Of a stretch of 64,000 bases of DNA, positions 55,764-63,985 are shown in pieces; the first letter of the stretch is position 1; each line of letters begins with the position of its first letter. Origin of the DNA: Arthrobacter sp. ISL-5 (GTDB lineage Bacteria; Actinomycetota; Actinomycetes; Actinomycetales; Micrococcaceae); NCBI RefSeq assembly GCF_018613835.1, contig NZ_JAGGPM010000023.1:141746-205745 (forward strand), in the 5' to 3' direction. Made by a program: the position numbers and the translations under genes. The notes under the pieces are model-generated. The model worked only from the letters and a program-made list of their open reading frames with translations. It did not search any database and had not been told where the DNA came from.

Positions 55764-57161
55764 CTAGTCCCTTGCGGAACCGGCGCGGACGGCCTCGCGG
55801 GAGGCGGTGTACCTGGCCCCCACCCAGCATGCTGCGGCGATGCCGGCGATCAGCAGGACGGTGCTGATCAGCTGGATCCGGCTGCTCTCGGCGCTCAGTC
55901 CCACGGCGAGGATCAGGCCAAGGAGCACCAGGCCGAACACCGTCAGTGCGGGGAAGCCCTTCATGCGCAGGGGCAGGGGAGTTCCGTCGCGGTCCGCGCG
56001 CCGGCGCAGGATCAGCTGGGAGACGAGGGCGGTACCCCACACCACGAGGCAGGTTGACCCGACGAGCTGGAACAGCGCGGGCAGGATCCGCTCAGGGAAC
56101 AGCAGCTCAAGGACGGTGGCGATGAAGCCGAAGGCAACTGACACGCCGACGGCGACCATCGGCACCTTTGCGCCGCTGAGCCGCGACAGGAAGGCCGGCG
56201 CCTCGCCGCGTTCGGAGAGTGAGTAGACCATGCGGGAAGAACCGTAAAGGTTGGCGTTCCGTGCGGACAGGAGTGCGACGACGGCCACCAGGGTGATCGC
56301 TGTGCTGGCGCCGGGAATGCGGGCGGCGTCCAGGACGCCCGCAAACGGCGACGCCAGTGTCTCCGAGGTGGCGGGGAGCACCGCCGCAATGACGAACACG
56401 GATCCGATGTAGAACACCAGGATCCGCCACACCACGGTCCGGATGGCCTTGGCCACACTGTGCTCCGGGTCCTCCGTTTCGGCGGCAGCGACGCTGACGA
56501 TTTCCGTCCCGCCGAACGCGAAGATCACCACGAACAGGGCCGTCGCTATGCCGCCCAGGCCCGCCGGAGCGAAGTCCGTGGCGATGTTGCTGATGCCGGG
56601 CGAGGCCACGTCAGGCAGGAGCCCGAACAGCAGTGCGGCGCCGATGACCAGGAAGATCACGATCGCGGCGACCTTGAGGATGGCGAACCAGAATTCGAAC
56701 TCGCCGAAGTTCTTCACGCCGGCCAGGTTGATGGCCGTAAATACCACCATGAACACCAGCGCGAGCGCCCAGACCGGGATGACCGGCCACACCGAGAACA
56801 GAAGCCCTGCGGCGCCGAGGGCCTCGGCGGCGATGACCACCACGAGCTGGAGCCACCACAGCCAGCCCACCGTGGCCCCGGCCGTCTTACCCATGGCCCT
56901 CTCGGCGTAGACGGAGAAGGCGCCGCTGGTGGGGTTCGCCGCCGCCATCTCGCCGAGCGCCCACATCACCACGATGATCAGTGTGCCTGCAACCAGGTAG
57001 GAGATCAGGACCGCCGGGCCGGCGGCCTGGATGCCGGCCCCGGATCCCAGGAAGAGCCCGGCGCCGATTGCGCTGCCCAGTCCCATCATGGTCAGTTGGC
57101 GGGGTTTCATGTTGTGGCTGAGTTCTACTGCCGGTCGCTCCGCCGTGGACTTCATCGTCAT
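55764..57161 (-). CDS. Amino-acid permease (APC superfamily)
   Basis: 465 aa, twelve membrane helices. Family features: LTMMGLGSAIGAGLFLGSGAGIQAAGPAVLISYLVAG, MWALGEMAAANPTSGAFSVYAERAMG, and FAFGGTEIVSVAAAETEDPEHSVAKA. Substrate not assignable; the GabP/AroP-like subgroup is likely. It is divergent from an AsnC-type regulator with a 177-bp gap, a usual regulator-transporter pairing. Confidence 0.9.
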   Translation of the reverse strand: MTMKSTAERPAVELSHNMKPRQLTMMGLGSAIGAGLFLGSGAGIQAAGPAVLISYLVAGTLIIVVMWALGEMAAANPTSGAFSVYAERAMGKTAGATVGWLWWLQLVVVIAAEALGAAGLLFSVWPVIPVWALALVFMVVFTAINLAGVKNFGEFEFWFAILKVAAIVIFLVIGAALLFGLLPDVASPGISNIATDFAPAGLGGIATALFVVIFAFGGTEIVSVAAAETEDPEHSVAKAIRTVVWRILVFYIGSVFVIAAVLPATSETLASPFAGVLDAARIPGASTAITLVAVVALLSARNANLYGSSRMVYSLSERGEAPAFLSRLSGAKVPMVAVGVSVAFGFIATVLELLFPERILPALFQLVGSTCLVVWGTALVSQLILRRRADRDGTPLPLRMKGFPALTVFGLVLLGLILAVGLSAESSRIQLISTVLLIAGIAAACWVGARYTASREAVRAGSARD

Positions 57162-57338
57162 GCTGCGTACCTTCTTGGGGTCGGTGAAAACGGGGGTCCT
57201 TTTGGGACCATTCGAATGTACCGCCTCGCCGGGAACGCCACAGCCCTGGAGCGTGAGATTATGGATTCAGTTTGGTCAAGGCATTGGCCTAAGTGGCAGC
57301 AGTTTGTGTTGGTGAATAGCCAAGGACGGGAAAAGCTG

Positions 57339-57818
57339 ATGAACGTGGATGCGCTAGACGCCAAAATTGTCCGTTTCTTCACCGATGCGCCGCGTGCTTC
57401 CGTCCTGGAGGCCTCCCGGGTGCTCAGGATCGCGCGGGCCACCGTCCAGTCGCGGCTGGACCGGATGGCGGAAGGCGGCGTGATCGGATCCTGGGTGCCC
57501 CACCCCGAGCCGTCGCATTTCGGATTTCCCGTGGTTGCCTTCTGCTCGCTGACCATCAACCAGGACCTGGGGCACGATGCCGTGGTGGCGGCGCTCGCGG
57601 AGATTCCGGAACTGATCGAGATCCATACCGTTTCCGGCAGTTCCGATCTGATGGCGCGCATTGCGGCCCGCTCCAATCCCGACCTCCAGCGCGTCCTCGA
57701 TGCGATGATCGCCACCAGGACCGTGCTGCGGTCCTCCTCGGTGATTGTCCTCAATACCCATTTCGAGGGCAGGACACTTCCTCTGCTTGAGGCGGTGGCG
57801 GCCGGGAACCGCGCGTAG
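57339..57818 (+). CDS. Lrp/AsnC family transcriptional regulator
   Basis: 159 aa. N-terminal helix-turn-helix (DALDAKIVRFFTDAPRASVLEASRVLRIARATVQSRLDRMAEGGVIGSW) and C-terminal RAM domain (LIEIHTVSGSSDLMARIAARS). Probably controls the divergent amino-acid permease in response to an amino acid. Start ATG 57339 is favoured, with aagg and ggg upstream; the open frame extends into the permease only as a shadow. Confidence 0.92.
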   Translation: MNVDALDAKIVRFFTDAPRASVLEASRVLRIARATVQSRLDRMAEGGVIGSWVPHPEPSHFGFPVVAFCSLTINQDLGHDAVVAALAEIPELIEIHTVSGSSDLMARIAARSNPDLQRVLDAMIATRTVLRSSSVIVLNTHFEGRTLPLLEAVAAGNRA

Positions 57819-57820
57819 GG

Positions 57821-57855
57821 CCGGTACCCGGTCCGGTACCCGGTCCGGTACCCGG
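57821..57855. repeat. 12-bp tandem repeat
   Basis: Three copies, the last short by one base, of ccggtacccggt (57821-57832, 57833-57844, 57845-57855) start 3 nt after the AsnC gene. Each contains a KpnI-like ggtacc palindrome, so the block can also fold. It may act as a weak terminator. Confidence 0.85.
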
Positions 57856-57898
57856 CGAAATATTTTGTTCCGCGGCCGGCGGGCCGTAGAATCAGTTT

Positions 57899-57913
57899 TA
57901 GTCATTTTGACTA
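57899..57913. promoter_or_regulatory. NrtR-like operator
   Basis: tagtca-ttt-tgacta, a perfect 6-bp palindrome with 3-nt centre, flanked by ttt and taa. It overlaps a likely -10 (ctataac/tataact, 57910-57917), 56 nt before the NrtR gene. Position and symmetry fit autoregulation by NrtR of the nad operon. Confidence 0.7.
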
Positions 57914-57968
57914 TAACTAGCCGGACGGTCAGCAGGACCCCCGAACGCAGTGAAGCGGGTGAAGAACC

Positions 57969-58679
57969 GTGTACACCACCTCAGCCAACGTTGCCGAGCG
58001 GCAGGCCGCTCCGCCGTCGTTGGCTATTTCCACGGTGATCTTCGCGCTTCGCCCCAGCGAGGCCTCCGGCCGTCCCACGCTCTGGCTGCCGCTGGTCCGC
58101 CGCATCCGGGAGCCGTTCAAGGGGCTCTGGGCTCTACCCGGCGGCCCGCTGACGCACTCGGAGTCGCTGCAGGACGCCGCCTCCCGGAACCTGCGCGAAA
58201 CCACGGGCCTGGCACCCAGCTACCTCGAACAGCTCTATGCCTTTGGCGGCCTGCACCGGTCGCCCACGCAGCGGGTGGTGTCGATCGTCTACTGGGCGCT
58301 GGTGCAGCCCACCGAGGCCGCGCTCGCCGACGAATCGGAGAACGTCAGGTGGTTCCGGGCAGACAGGGTGGGGGAGCTGGCCTTCGACCACAACGCGATC
58401 GTCGATTATGCGCTCTGGCGGCTCCGGAACAAGCTCGCGTACGGCTCCATCGCGTACCACCTGCTGGGGGAGTACTTCACCCTCGCCCAGGTCCGGGAAG
58501 TCTACGAAGCCGTCCTTGACACCCGGCTGGACCCGGCCAACTTCCGCCGCCAGATCAAAGCCACACCGGAAATCGAAGAAACCGGTGAATACCTCCAGGG
58601 CGGCAAGCACCGCCCGCCACGCCTCTACCGATTTACCGGCCGCCCCGGCCTTGACCCAGATAACAGGAGTACCCCATGA
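57969..58679 (+). CDS. nrtR: NrtR family transcriptional regulator (Nudix-wHTH)
   Basis: 236 aa. N-terminal Nudix-like domain (residues about 18-150) with degenerate box GPLTHSESLQDAASRNLRETTGL: the REuxEE core is RNLRET, lacking two catalytic glutamates, as in regulators that bind ADP-ribose-type ligands without hydrolysis. C-terminal winged helix (YFTLAQVREVYEAVLDTRLDPANFRRQIKA). First gene of the nad operon; overlaps nadA by 4 nt. It would repress NAD synthesis when NAD derivatives are high. Confidence 0.92.
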   Translation: MYTTSANVAERQAAPPSLAISTVIFALRPSEASGRPTLWLPLVRRIREPFKGLWALPGGPLTHSESLQDAASRNLRETTGLAPSYLEQLYAFGGLHRSPTQRVVSIVYWALVQPTEAALADESENVRWFRADRVGELAFDHNAIVDYALWRLRNKLAYGSIAYHLLGEYFTLAQVREVYEAVLDTRLDPANFRRQIKATPEIEETGEYLQGGKHRPPRLYRFTGRPGLDPDNRSTP

Positions 58680-59986
58680 GCAGCGTCAATACGGCAATCC
58701 AGCTGATCACGCGTGAACAGGCCGAGAAGGGCCGCGCAGCAGCCGCCGGCAGCACCTGCAGCCCGGCGCTTGCCAAGGGCCCCTGGGACTATGACCTTGC
58801 GGAGGCGCTGGCCGGCATCCCGGCGTACGGTCCCGGAGCCTCCAGCGCCGACGTCGCGCCGCCGTCCACGCCGCGCCAGGGCCAGCTCCCCGAGGAGTAC
58901 AAGCTGGCCGGCGACGCCGAGCTGGACGCCCGGATCCGCGCCGCCAAGGCCACGCTCGGCGACCGCGCCGTGATCCTGGGCCATTTCTACCAGCGCGACG
59001 AGGTGGTGCAGTACGCCGATTTCGTCGGCGATTCCTTCCAGCTGGCCAACGCCGCCCTGACCAGGCCGGACGCTGAGGCCATCGTGTTCTGCGGCGTGCA
59101 CTTCATGGCGGAAACCGCCGACACCCTGTCGACGCCGGAGCAGGCCGTCATCCTGCCCAACCTGGCCGCCGGCTGCTCGATGGCCGACATGGCGGACGCG
59201 GACTCGGTGGAGGACTGCTGGGAGCAGCTGGAGGAAATCTTCGGCACCGAGCCCGACGCCGAGGGCCGGGTTCCGGTCATCCCCGTCACCTACATGAACT
59301 CTTCAGCGGCGCTGAAGGCCTTCTGCGGCAGGCACGGCGGCATCGTCTGCACCTCGTCCAACGCCAAGACGGTCCTCGAGTGGGCCTTCGAGCGCGGCCA
59401 GCGCGTCCTGTTCTTCCCGGACCAGCACCTGGGCCGCAACACGGCGAAGGCGCTGGGCGTCCCGCTGGAGCAGATGCCCATGTGGAACCCGCGCAAGGAA
59501 CTCGGCGGGAACGACGAACAGGCCCTGCTGGACTCCCGGGTGATCCTCTGGCACGGCTTCTGCTCGGTGCACAAGCGCTTCTCGGTGGCGCAGATCGAGA
59601 AGGCCCGCGCCGACTTCCCGGGCGTCCAGGTGATCGTCCACCCCGAATGCCCCATGGAAGTGGTGGACGCAGCGGACTCCGCCGGATCCACGGACTTCAT
59701 CCAGAAGGCCATCGCCGCCGCCGAGGAGCCCACGGTGTTCGCGATCGGCACCGAGATCAACATGGTGAACCGGCTCGCGGCCCAGTATCCGCAGCACACC
59801 ATCTTCTGCCTGGACCCGGTGATCTGCCCGTGCTCCACCATGTACCGGATCCACCCGGGCTACCTGGCCTGGGTCCTCGAGGAACTCGTGGCGGGCCGCG
59901 TGGTCAACCGCATCACCGTGGACGACGCCGTGCAGCAGGACGCCAGGACCGCGCTGGAGCGCATGCTGGCCGCCAAGCCCCAATGA
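58676..59986 (+). CDS. nadA: Quinolinate synthase
   Basis: 436 aa. Condenses iminoaspartate and dihydroxyacetone phosphate to quinolinate with a [4Fe-4S] cluster. Seen: ILGHFYQRDEVVQYADFVGDSF, FCGVHFMAETADTLS (cluster Cys), FFPDQHLGRNTA, VHPECPMEVV (cluster Cys) and VICPCSTMYRIHPG (cluster Cys). The N-terminal about 80 residues are an actinobacterial extension. ATG overlaps the nrtR stop. Confidence 0.96.
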   Translation: MSSVNTAIQLITREQAEKGRAAAAGSTCSPALAKGPWDYDLAEALAGIPAYGPGASSADVAPPSTPRQGQLPEEYKLAGDAELDARIRAAKATLGDRAVILGHFYQRDEVVQYADFVGDSFQLANAALTRPDAEAIVFCGVHFMAETADTLSTPEQAVILPNLAAGCSMADMADADSVEDCWEQLEEIFGTEPDAEGRVPVIPVTYMNSSAALKAFCGRHGGIVCTSSNAKTVLEWAFERGQRVLFFPDQHLGRNTAKALGVPLEQMPMWNPRKELGGNDEQALLDSRVILWHGFCSVHKRFSVAQIEKARADFPGVQVIVHPECPMEVVDAADSAGSTDFIQKAIAAAEEPTVFAIGTEINMVNRLAAQYPQHTIFCLDPVICPCSTMYRIHPGYLAWVLEELVAGRVVNRITVDDAVQQDARTALERMLAAKPQ

Positions 59987-60005
59987 AACCCGAAGTGAGC
60001 CCCGC

Positions 60006-61871
60006 ATGAACACCACCAGCGGAAACGCGATCCCCGGGCGGCCGCGGCTGATCGTCGTCGGCAGCGGCATAGCGGGCCTCTACGGGGCACTGCTCGCCGC
60101 GGACGCCGGCGCTGACGTGGTGCTGCTGACCAAGGGCGCGCTGGCGGACAGCAACACCTACTACGCCCAGGGCGGCATTTCAGCGGTCCTGGACGAGCCG
60201 GCCCCGGGGGACACCGTGGCCGCGCACATCGCCGACACGCTCCAGGCCGGGGCGGGCCACTGCAACCCGGACGCCGTCCGGGTGCTGTGCACCGAAGCGC
60301 GGCGCGACATCGCCGGCCTTGGGCGCTTCGGCGTGCGTTTTGACCTGGACGACGACGGCGATCCCGCCTTGGGGCTCGAAGCGGCCCACTCGGCGCCGCG
60401 CATCCTGCATGCCGGCGGCGACGCCACCGGCGCGGGGATAGCGAACGCACTCATCTGTGCCGTGCTGGCAGCCCAGGCGTCAGGGCGGATCCGGCTCCTG
60501 GGCCACGCGCGTGCCACCGCGCTGCCCCAGTCCGGCCGGCGCGTGACGGGCGTTGAATTCCTCCACGACGGCCAGCTGAAGACCACGCAGGCCGACGCTG
60601 TCCTGCTGGCCACCGGCGGAGCGGGACAGCTGTTTGCCCAGACCACGAACCCGTCCGTCGCCACCGCGGACGGACTGGCCCTGGCCTGGCGCGCCGGAGC
60701 GGCGGTTGCGGACCTTGAGTTCTTCCAGTTCCACCCCACCTGCATGGTCCGCACGGCCGAAGCGGCCGAGGCAGAGGCAAACCAGGACCCGCTGCTGATC
60801 TCCGAGGCGGTCCGCGGTGAGGGCGCAGTCCTCGTGGACGCGGAGGGCCGCCGGTTCATGCTGGACTACCACGCGGACGCCGAGCTCGCCCCGCGGGACG
60901 TCGTCTCGCGCAGCGTTGCCCTGCACCTCGCCGCGCTCGGCGATCCCACCGGCCACGTCTACCTTGACGCCCGCGTCATCGAGGCCGCCAAAGGTCCCGG
61001 ATTCCTGGGGAAGCGCTTCCCGACGATCACACGGCGCACCCGGGAAGCCGGCATCGACTGGACGCGGGAACTGGTGCCCGTGGCGCCGGCCGCGCACTAC
61101 TGGATGGGCGGCGTGTCCACCGACCTGCACGGCCGCACCACGGTGCCCGGGCTCTTCGCAGCCGGTGAGGTGGCATGCACCGGGGTGCAGGGCGCCAATC
61201 GCCTGGCAAGCAACTCCCTGCTTGAAGGACTGGTCTTCGGACGGCGGGCCGTTGAGGCTTTCCTTGCCGACAGCGTTGCTGGGGCGTCGCCTGACGGCGC
61301 CCCTCCGCATGCTCCCCACGATCTCCCAAACCTCGCAAGCTCGGCCAGGGAACCCGGATCGTGTGGGCCCACGGCCGCTGGCGGCCTCCCCTTGACGCAC
61401 GCTTCCGGGACCCCGTCAGTTGACGCGTCCGAAACGCCCGACAGCGGATCTGTTGGGGCGTCGGCTGACGGCGATTTTCCCGCTTGGGAGTTCGAAGCTG
61501 CGCCCGCTCGTGGGCCTGTTGAGGCTTCCTTTGCTCCGGCCGGGGTGTTTTCGCGGGGGGCGCTGCGGCGGCTGATGACGGCGAATGCCGGCGTGCTTCG
61601 CACCGGTGGGCAGTTGCGCGAGGCGGGTGCCGCACTTGCGGCGTGGGCCGCCGTCGTGCGTCCCGACGACGTGCCGGAAGCTGAGGATCCGCGGGAGCAC
61701 GAGGACGCCAACCTATTGCTGGCCGCCCAGCTGCTGGTCCACGCCGCCCAGGAGCGGCGGATGTCGCTCGGGGCGCACTACCGAGACGACGGCGGGCCGG
61801 AGGCGGCCGCGGCCGACGACATTGACAAACGATACCGAATGACCCGGAAAGCGAGCCTCGTCCATGACTAG
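60006..61871 (+). CDS. nadB: L-aspartate oxidase, with a 58-codon insertion
   Basis: 621 aa; most homologues have about 530-560. Oxidises aspartate to iminoaspartate with FAD. Seen: LIVVGSGIAGLYGALLAADAG (FAD), YYAQGGISAVL, FFQFHPTCMV, SEAVRGEGAVLVDAEGRRFM and GVQGANRLASNSLLEGLVFGRRAVE. Between the FAD-binding part and the helical C-terminal domain, DNA 61281-61473 carries a direct repeat enclosing an in-frame insertion (see the repeat entry). The 3' end overlaps nadC by 8 nt. Confidence 0.95.
   Translation: MNTTSGNAIPGRPRLIVVGSGIAGLYGALLAADAGADVVLLTKGALADSNTYYAQGGISAVLDEPAPGDTVAAHIADTLQAGAGHCNPDAVRVLCTEARRDIAGLGRFGVRFDLDDDGDPALGLEAAHSAPRILHAGGDATGAGIANALICAVLAAQASGRIRLLGHARATALPQSGRRVTGVEFLHDGQLKTTQADAVLLATGGAGQLFAQTTNPSVATADGLALAWRAGAAVADLEFFQFHPTCMVRTAEAAEAEANQDPLLISEAVRGEGAVLVDAEGRRFMLDYHADAELAPRDVVSRSVALHLAALGDPTGHVYLDARVIEAAKGPGFLGKRFPTITRRTREAGIDWTRELVPVAPAAHYWMGGVSTDLHGRTTVPGLFAAGEVACTGVQGANRLASNSLLEGLVFGRRAVEAFLADSVAGASPDGAPPHAPHDLPNLASSAREPGSCGPTAAGGLPLTHASGTPSVDASETPDSGSVGASADGDFPAWEFEAAPARGPVEASFAPAGVFSRGALRRLMTANAGVLRTGGQLREAGAALAAWAAVVRPDDVPEAEDPREHEDANLLLAAQLLVHAAQERRMSLGAHYRDDGGPEAAAADDIDKRYRMTRKASLVHD
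61281..61473. repeat. Direct repeat bounding an in-frame insertion in nadB
   Basis: ggggcgtcgcctgacggcg (61281-61299) and the near-identical sequence at 61455-61473 (18 of 19 identical, flanking cgacagcg also shared) are 174 bp apart, exactly 58 codons. The enclosed DNA contains ctcgcaagctcggccaggga and the palindrome gtgggcccac, which look like extragenic-repeat sequence rather than ordinary coding sequence. The protein there is low-complexity. Confidence 0.75.
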
Positions 61872-62736
61872 CCTGACCCTCCCCGCAGCACCCGTCCGGG
61901 AGATCCTGGAGCGGGCCTTCGCGGAGGATGCCCCCAGCGGTGACATCACCTCGCAGCTGCTCATTCCGGCGGAGGCCCGGGCCACCGCGGTGCTGAACGC
62001 CCGTGTTCCGGGGGTCTTCAGCGGCGGCACCGTGTTCAGGGACGCCATGCAGCTGATCGACCCGGACACCGAGGTGGAGCTGCTTGTCGCCGACGGCCAG
62101 GCGTTCGACGCCGGGACCCGGCTCGCGCAGGTCAGCGGACGGGCGCGCAGCGTGCTCCTCGCCGAACGTGTGGGGCTCAACCTGGCGCAGCGGATGAGCG
62201 CGATTGCCACGCGGACCGCGGAGTTCGTGGCGCTGGTGGACGGCACGAAGGCCCGCATCACGGACACGCGGAAGACCACGCCCGGCCTGCGGGTCCTTGA
62301 GCGCTATGCCGTGCGGTGCGGCGGCGGGGCCAACCACCGGTACAGCCTGTCCGACGCCGTGCTGGCGAAGGACAACCACCTCGCCGTGATGACCGGGGGC
62401 GATCCGGGCAAGCTGACCGCGCTGCTGGCGGAGGCGAAGGCCCAGCTCGGGCACACCACGCACTTCGAAGTGGAGGTGGACAGCGCCGACCAGATCGAAC
62501 CCGTCCTTGCCGCCGGGGTGGACACCATCATGCTGGACAACTTCACGCTCGACGAACTGCGGGCCGGCGTGCGGCAGGTCGGCGGGCGGGCCGTGGTGGA
62601 GGCCAGCGGCAACGTCAACCTGGGAACCGTTGCGGACATTGCCGCCGCCGGGGTGGACGTCATCTCCATCGGAGCACTCACCCACAGCGTCACGGCCCTG
62701 GACCTCGGCCTGGACGTCGAGCTGACGGTCAGGTGA
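61864..62736 (+). CDS. nadC: Nicotinate-nucleotide diphosphorylase (carboxylating)
   Basis: 290 aa. Converts quinolinate and PRPP to NaMN and CO2. Seen: AFAEDAPSGDITSQLL, RVPGVFSGG, ERVGLNLAQRMSAIAT, TDTRKTTPGLR, VRCGGGANHRYSLSDAVLAKDNHL, EVEVDS and LDNFTLDEL with SGNVNLGTV. Overlaps nadB by 8 nt and precedes the cysteine desulfurase by 7 nt. Confidence 0.97.
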   Translation: MTSLTLPAAPVREILERAFAEDAPSGDITSQLLIPAEARATAVLNARVPGVFSGGTVFRDAMQLIDPDTEVELLVADGQAFDAGTRLAQVSGRARSVLLAERVGLNLAQRMSAIATRTAEFVALVDGTKARITDTRKTTPGLRVLERYAVRCGGGANHRYSLSDAVLAKDNHLAVMTGGDPGKLTALLAEAKAQLGHTTHFEVEVDSADQIEPVLAAGVDTIMLDNFTLDELRAGVRQVGGRAVVEASGNVNLGTVADIAAAGVDVISIGALTHSVTALDLGLDVELTVR

Positions 62737-62743
62737 GCCGGCC

Positions 62744-63907
62744 ATGATCTTCCTGGACGCAGCAGCCACGACCCCGGTCCGCCGCGAAGTGCTGGAGGCC
62801 ATGTGGCCCTTCCTCACCGGCGAGTTCGGCAACCCGTCGAGCCATCACTCGCTGGGCGATGCCGCCGCCCGGGCGCTTGCGGAGGCCCGCAAATCGGTGG
62901 CGAAGGTGCTGGGCTGCCGGCCGGCGGAAGTGACGTTCACTTCGGGCGGCACGGAGGCTGACAACCTGGCGGTCAAGGGAATTGCGCTGGCGCGGCAGGC
63001 CGCGGACCCTGCGCTGAACCGCGTGGTGATCAGCGCCGTCGAACACCCGGCGGTGGAGGAATCCGCGCGCTATCTCGAACGTTTTCACGGGTTCACAGTG
63101 GACGTGGCGCCCGTGGACAGCTACGGAACGGTGACCGCCGAGGCCCTCGCCGCTGTGCTCCGGCCCGAAACCGCGCTGGTCAGCATCATGTACGCCAACA
63201 ACGAGGTGGGGACGGTCCAGCCGGTCGCGGCGCTCGCAGCCCTGGCCAGGGAGCGCGGCATTCCCTTCCATACCGACGCCGTGCAGGCCGCCGGCTGGCT
63301 CCCGGCTGATGTGAAGATCCTGGGCGTGGACGCCCTGAGCATTTCCGGGCACAAGCTCGGCGCCCCCAAGGGCTCGGGCGTCCTCTTCGTCCGCGGCAGG
63401 ACGAAGGCGGAACCCCTGGTGCACGGCGGAGGGCAGGAGCGCGGACGGCGTTCCGGCACCGAAAATGTGGCGGGGGCCGTGGGCCTTGCCGCCGCGCTCG
63501 CCCTGGCCCACGCCGATCAGGCGGCGCTCTCGGAGCGGGTCACGGTGCTGCGGGACAAGTTCATGAGCGCCGTGCTTGGCAGTGTTCCCGGCGCCGTGCT
63601 GACGGGCCATCCGGCCGAGCGGCTGCCGTCCGTGGCATCCTTCTGCTTCCCGGGCACCAGCGGGGAGTCCGTGCTCCTGGAGCTGGAACGCCAGGGCGTG
63701 GTCTGCTCCAGCGGTTCGGCCTGCGCGGCCGGATCCGACGCGCCGTCTCCGGTGCTCCTGGCCCTTGGGATCGAGGCCGAGGTGGCCCAGACGGCCGTCC
63801 GGTTCAGTTTTGATTCCTCGGTGACCCCAGCGGACCTGGAGACCGCAGCCGCCGCGGTGACGTCCGCCGTCGGAAGTGTGCGGAACCTGGGCCACCTCCC
63901 CGCGTAG
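62744..63907 (+). CDS. Cysteine desulfurase (NifS/IscS family), NAD operon type
   Basis: 387 aa, PLP-dependent. Seen: LDAAATTPVRREVLEAMWPF, FTSGGTEADNLAVKG, HTDAVQAAGWLP, the PLP lysine in SGHKLGAPKGSG, RSGTENVAGAVGLAAAL and the active-site cysteine in SSGSACAAGS. Fourth gene after nadABC; such 'NadS' enzymes probably supply sulfur for the Fe-S cluster of NadA. It is followed by a palindromic element. Confidence 0.94.
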   Translation: MIFLDAAATTPVRREVLEAMWPFLTGEFGNPSSHHSLGDAAARALAEARKSVAKVLGCRPAEVTFTSGGTEADNLAVKGIALARQAADPALNRVVISAVEHPAVEESARYLERFHGFTVDVAPVDSYGTVTAEALAAVLRPETALVSIMYANNEVGTVQPVAALAALARERGIPFHTDAVQAAGWLPADVKILGVDALSISGHKLGAPKGSGVLFVRGRTKAEPLVHGGGQERGRRSGTENVAGAVGLAAALALAHADQAALSERVTVLRDKFMSAVLGSVPGAVLTGHPAERLPSVASFCFPGTSGESVLLELERQGVVCSSGSACAAGSDAPSPVLLALGIEAEVAQTAVRFSFDSSVTPADLETAAAAVTSAVGSVRNLGHLPA

Positions 63908-63927
63908 CCGGCCTGCCCGAGTGGCCT

Positions 63928-63985
63928 GCCCAACTGGGTAGCAGCTCGCGCGGTTCTGGGCGCTGAGAACGGCGCGAGCTGCTAG
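63928..63985. repeat. Palindromic element, copy 3
   Basis: Begins gcccaactgggtagcagct, 20 nt after the cysteine desulfurase stop, and contains the core gctgagaacggcg; 20 of 24 arm positions pair. The right-hand ttgggc end seen in copies 1 and 2 is absent; the sequence instead reads ctagtccg, which would be the stop of a minus-strand gene beginning outside the window. Confidence 0.8.

Noticed and set aside
57821..57855. CRISPR-like array
   Set aside because: Units are contiguous 12-mers with no spacers.
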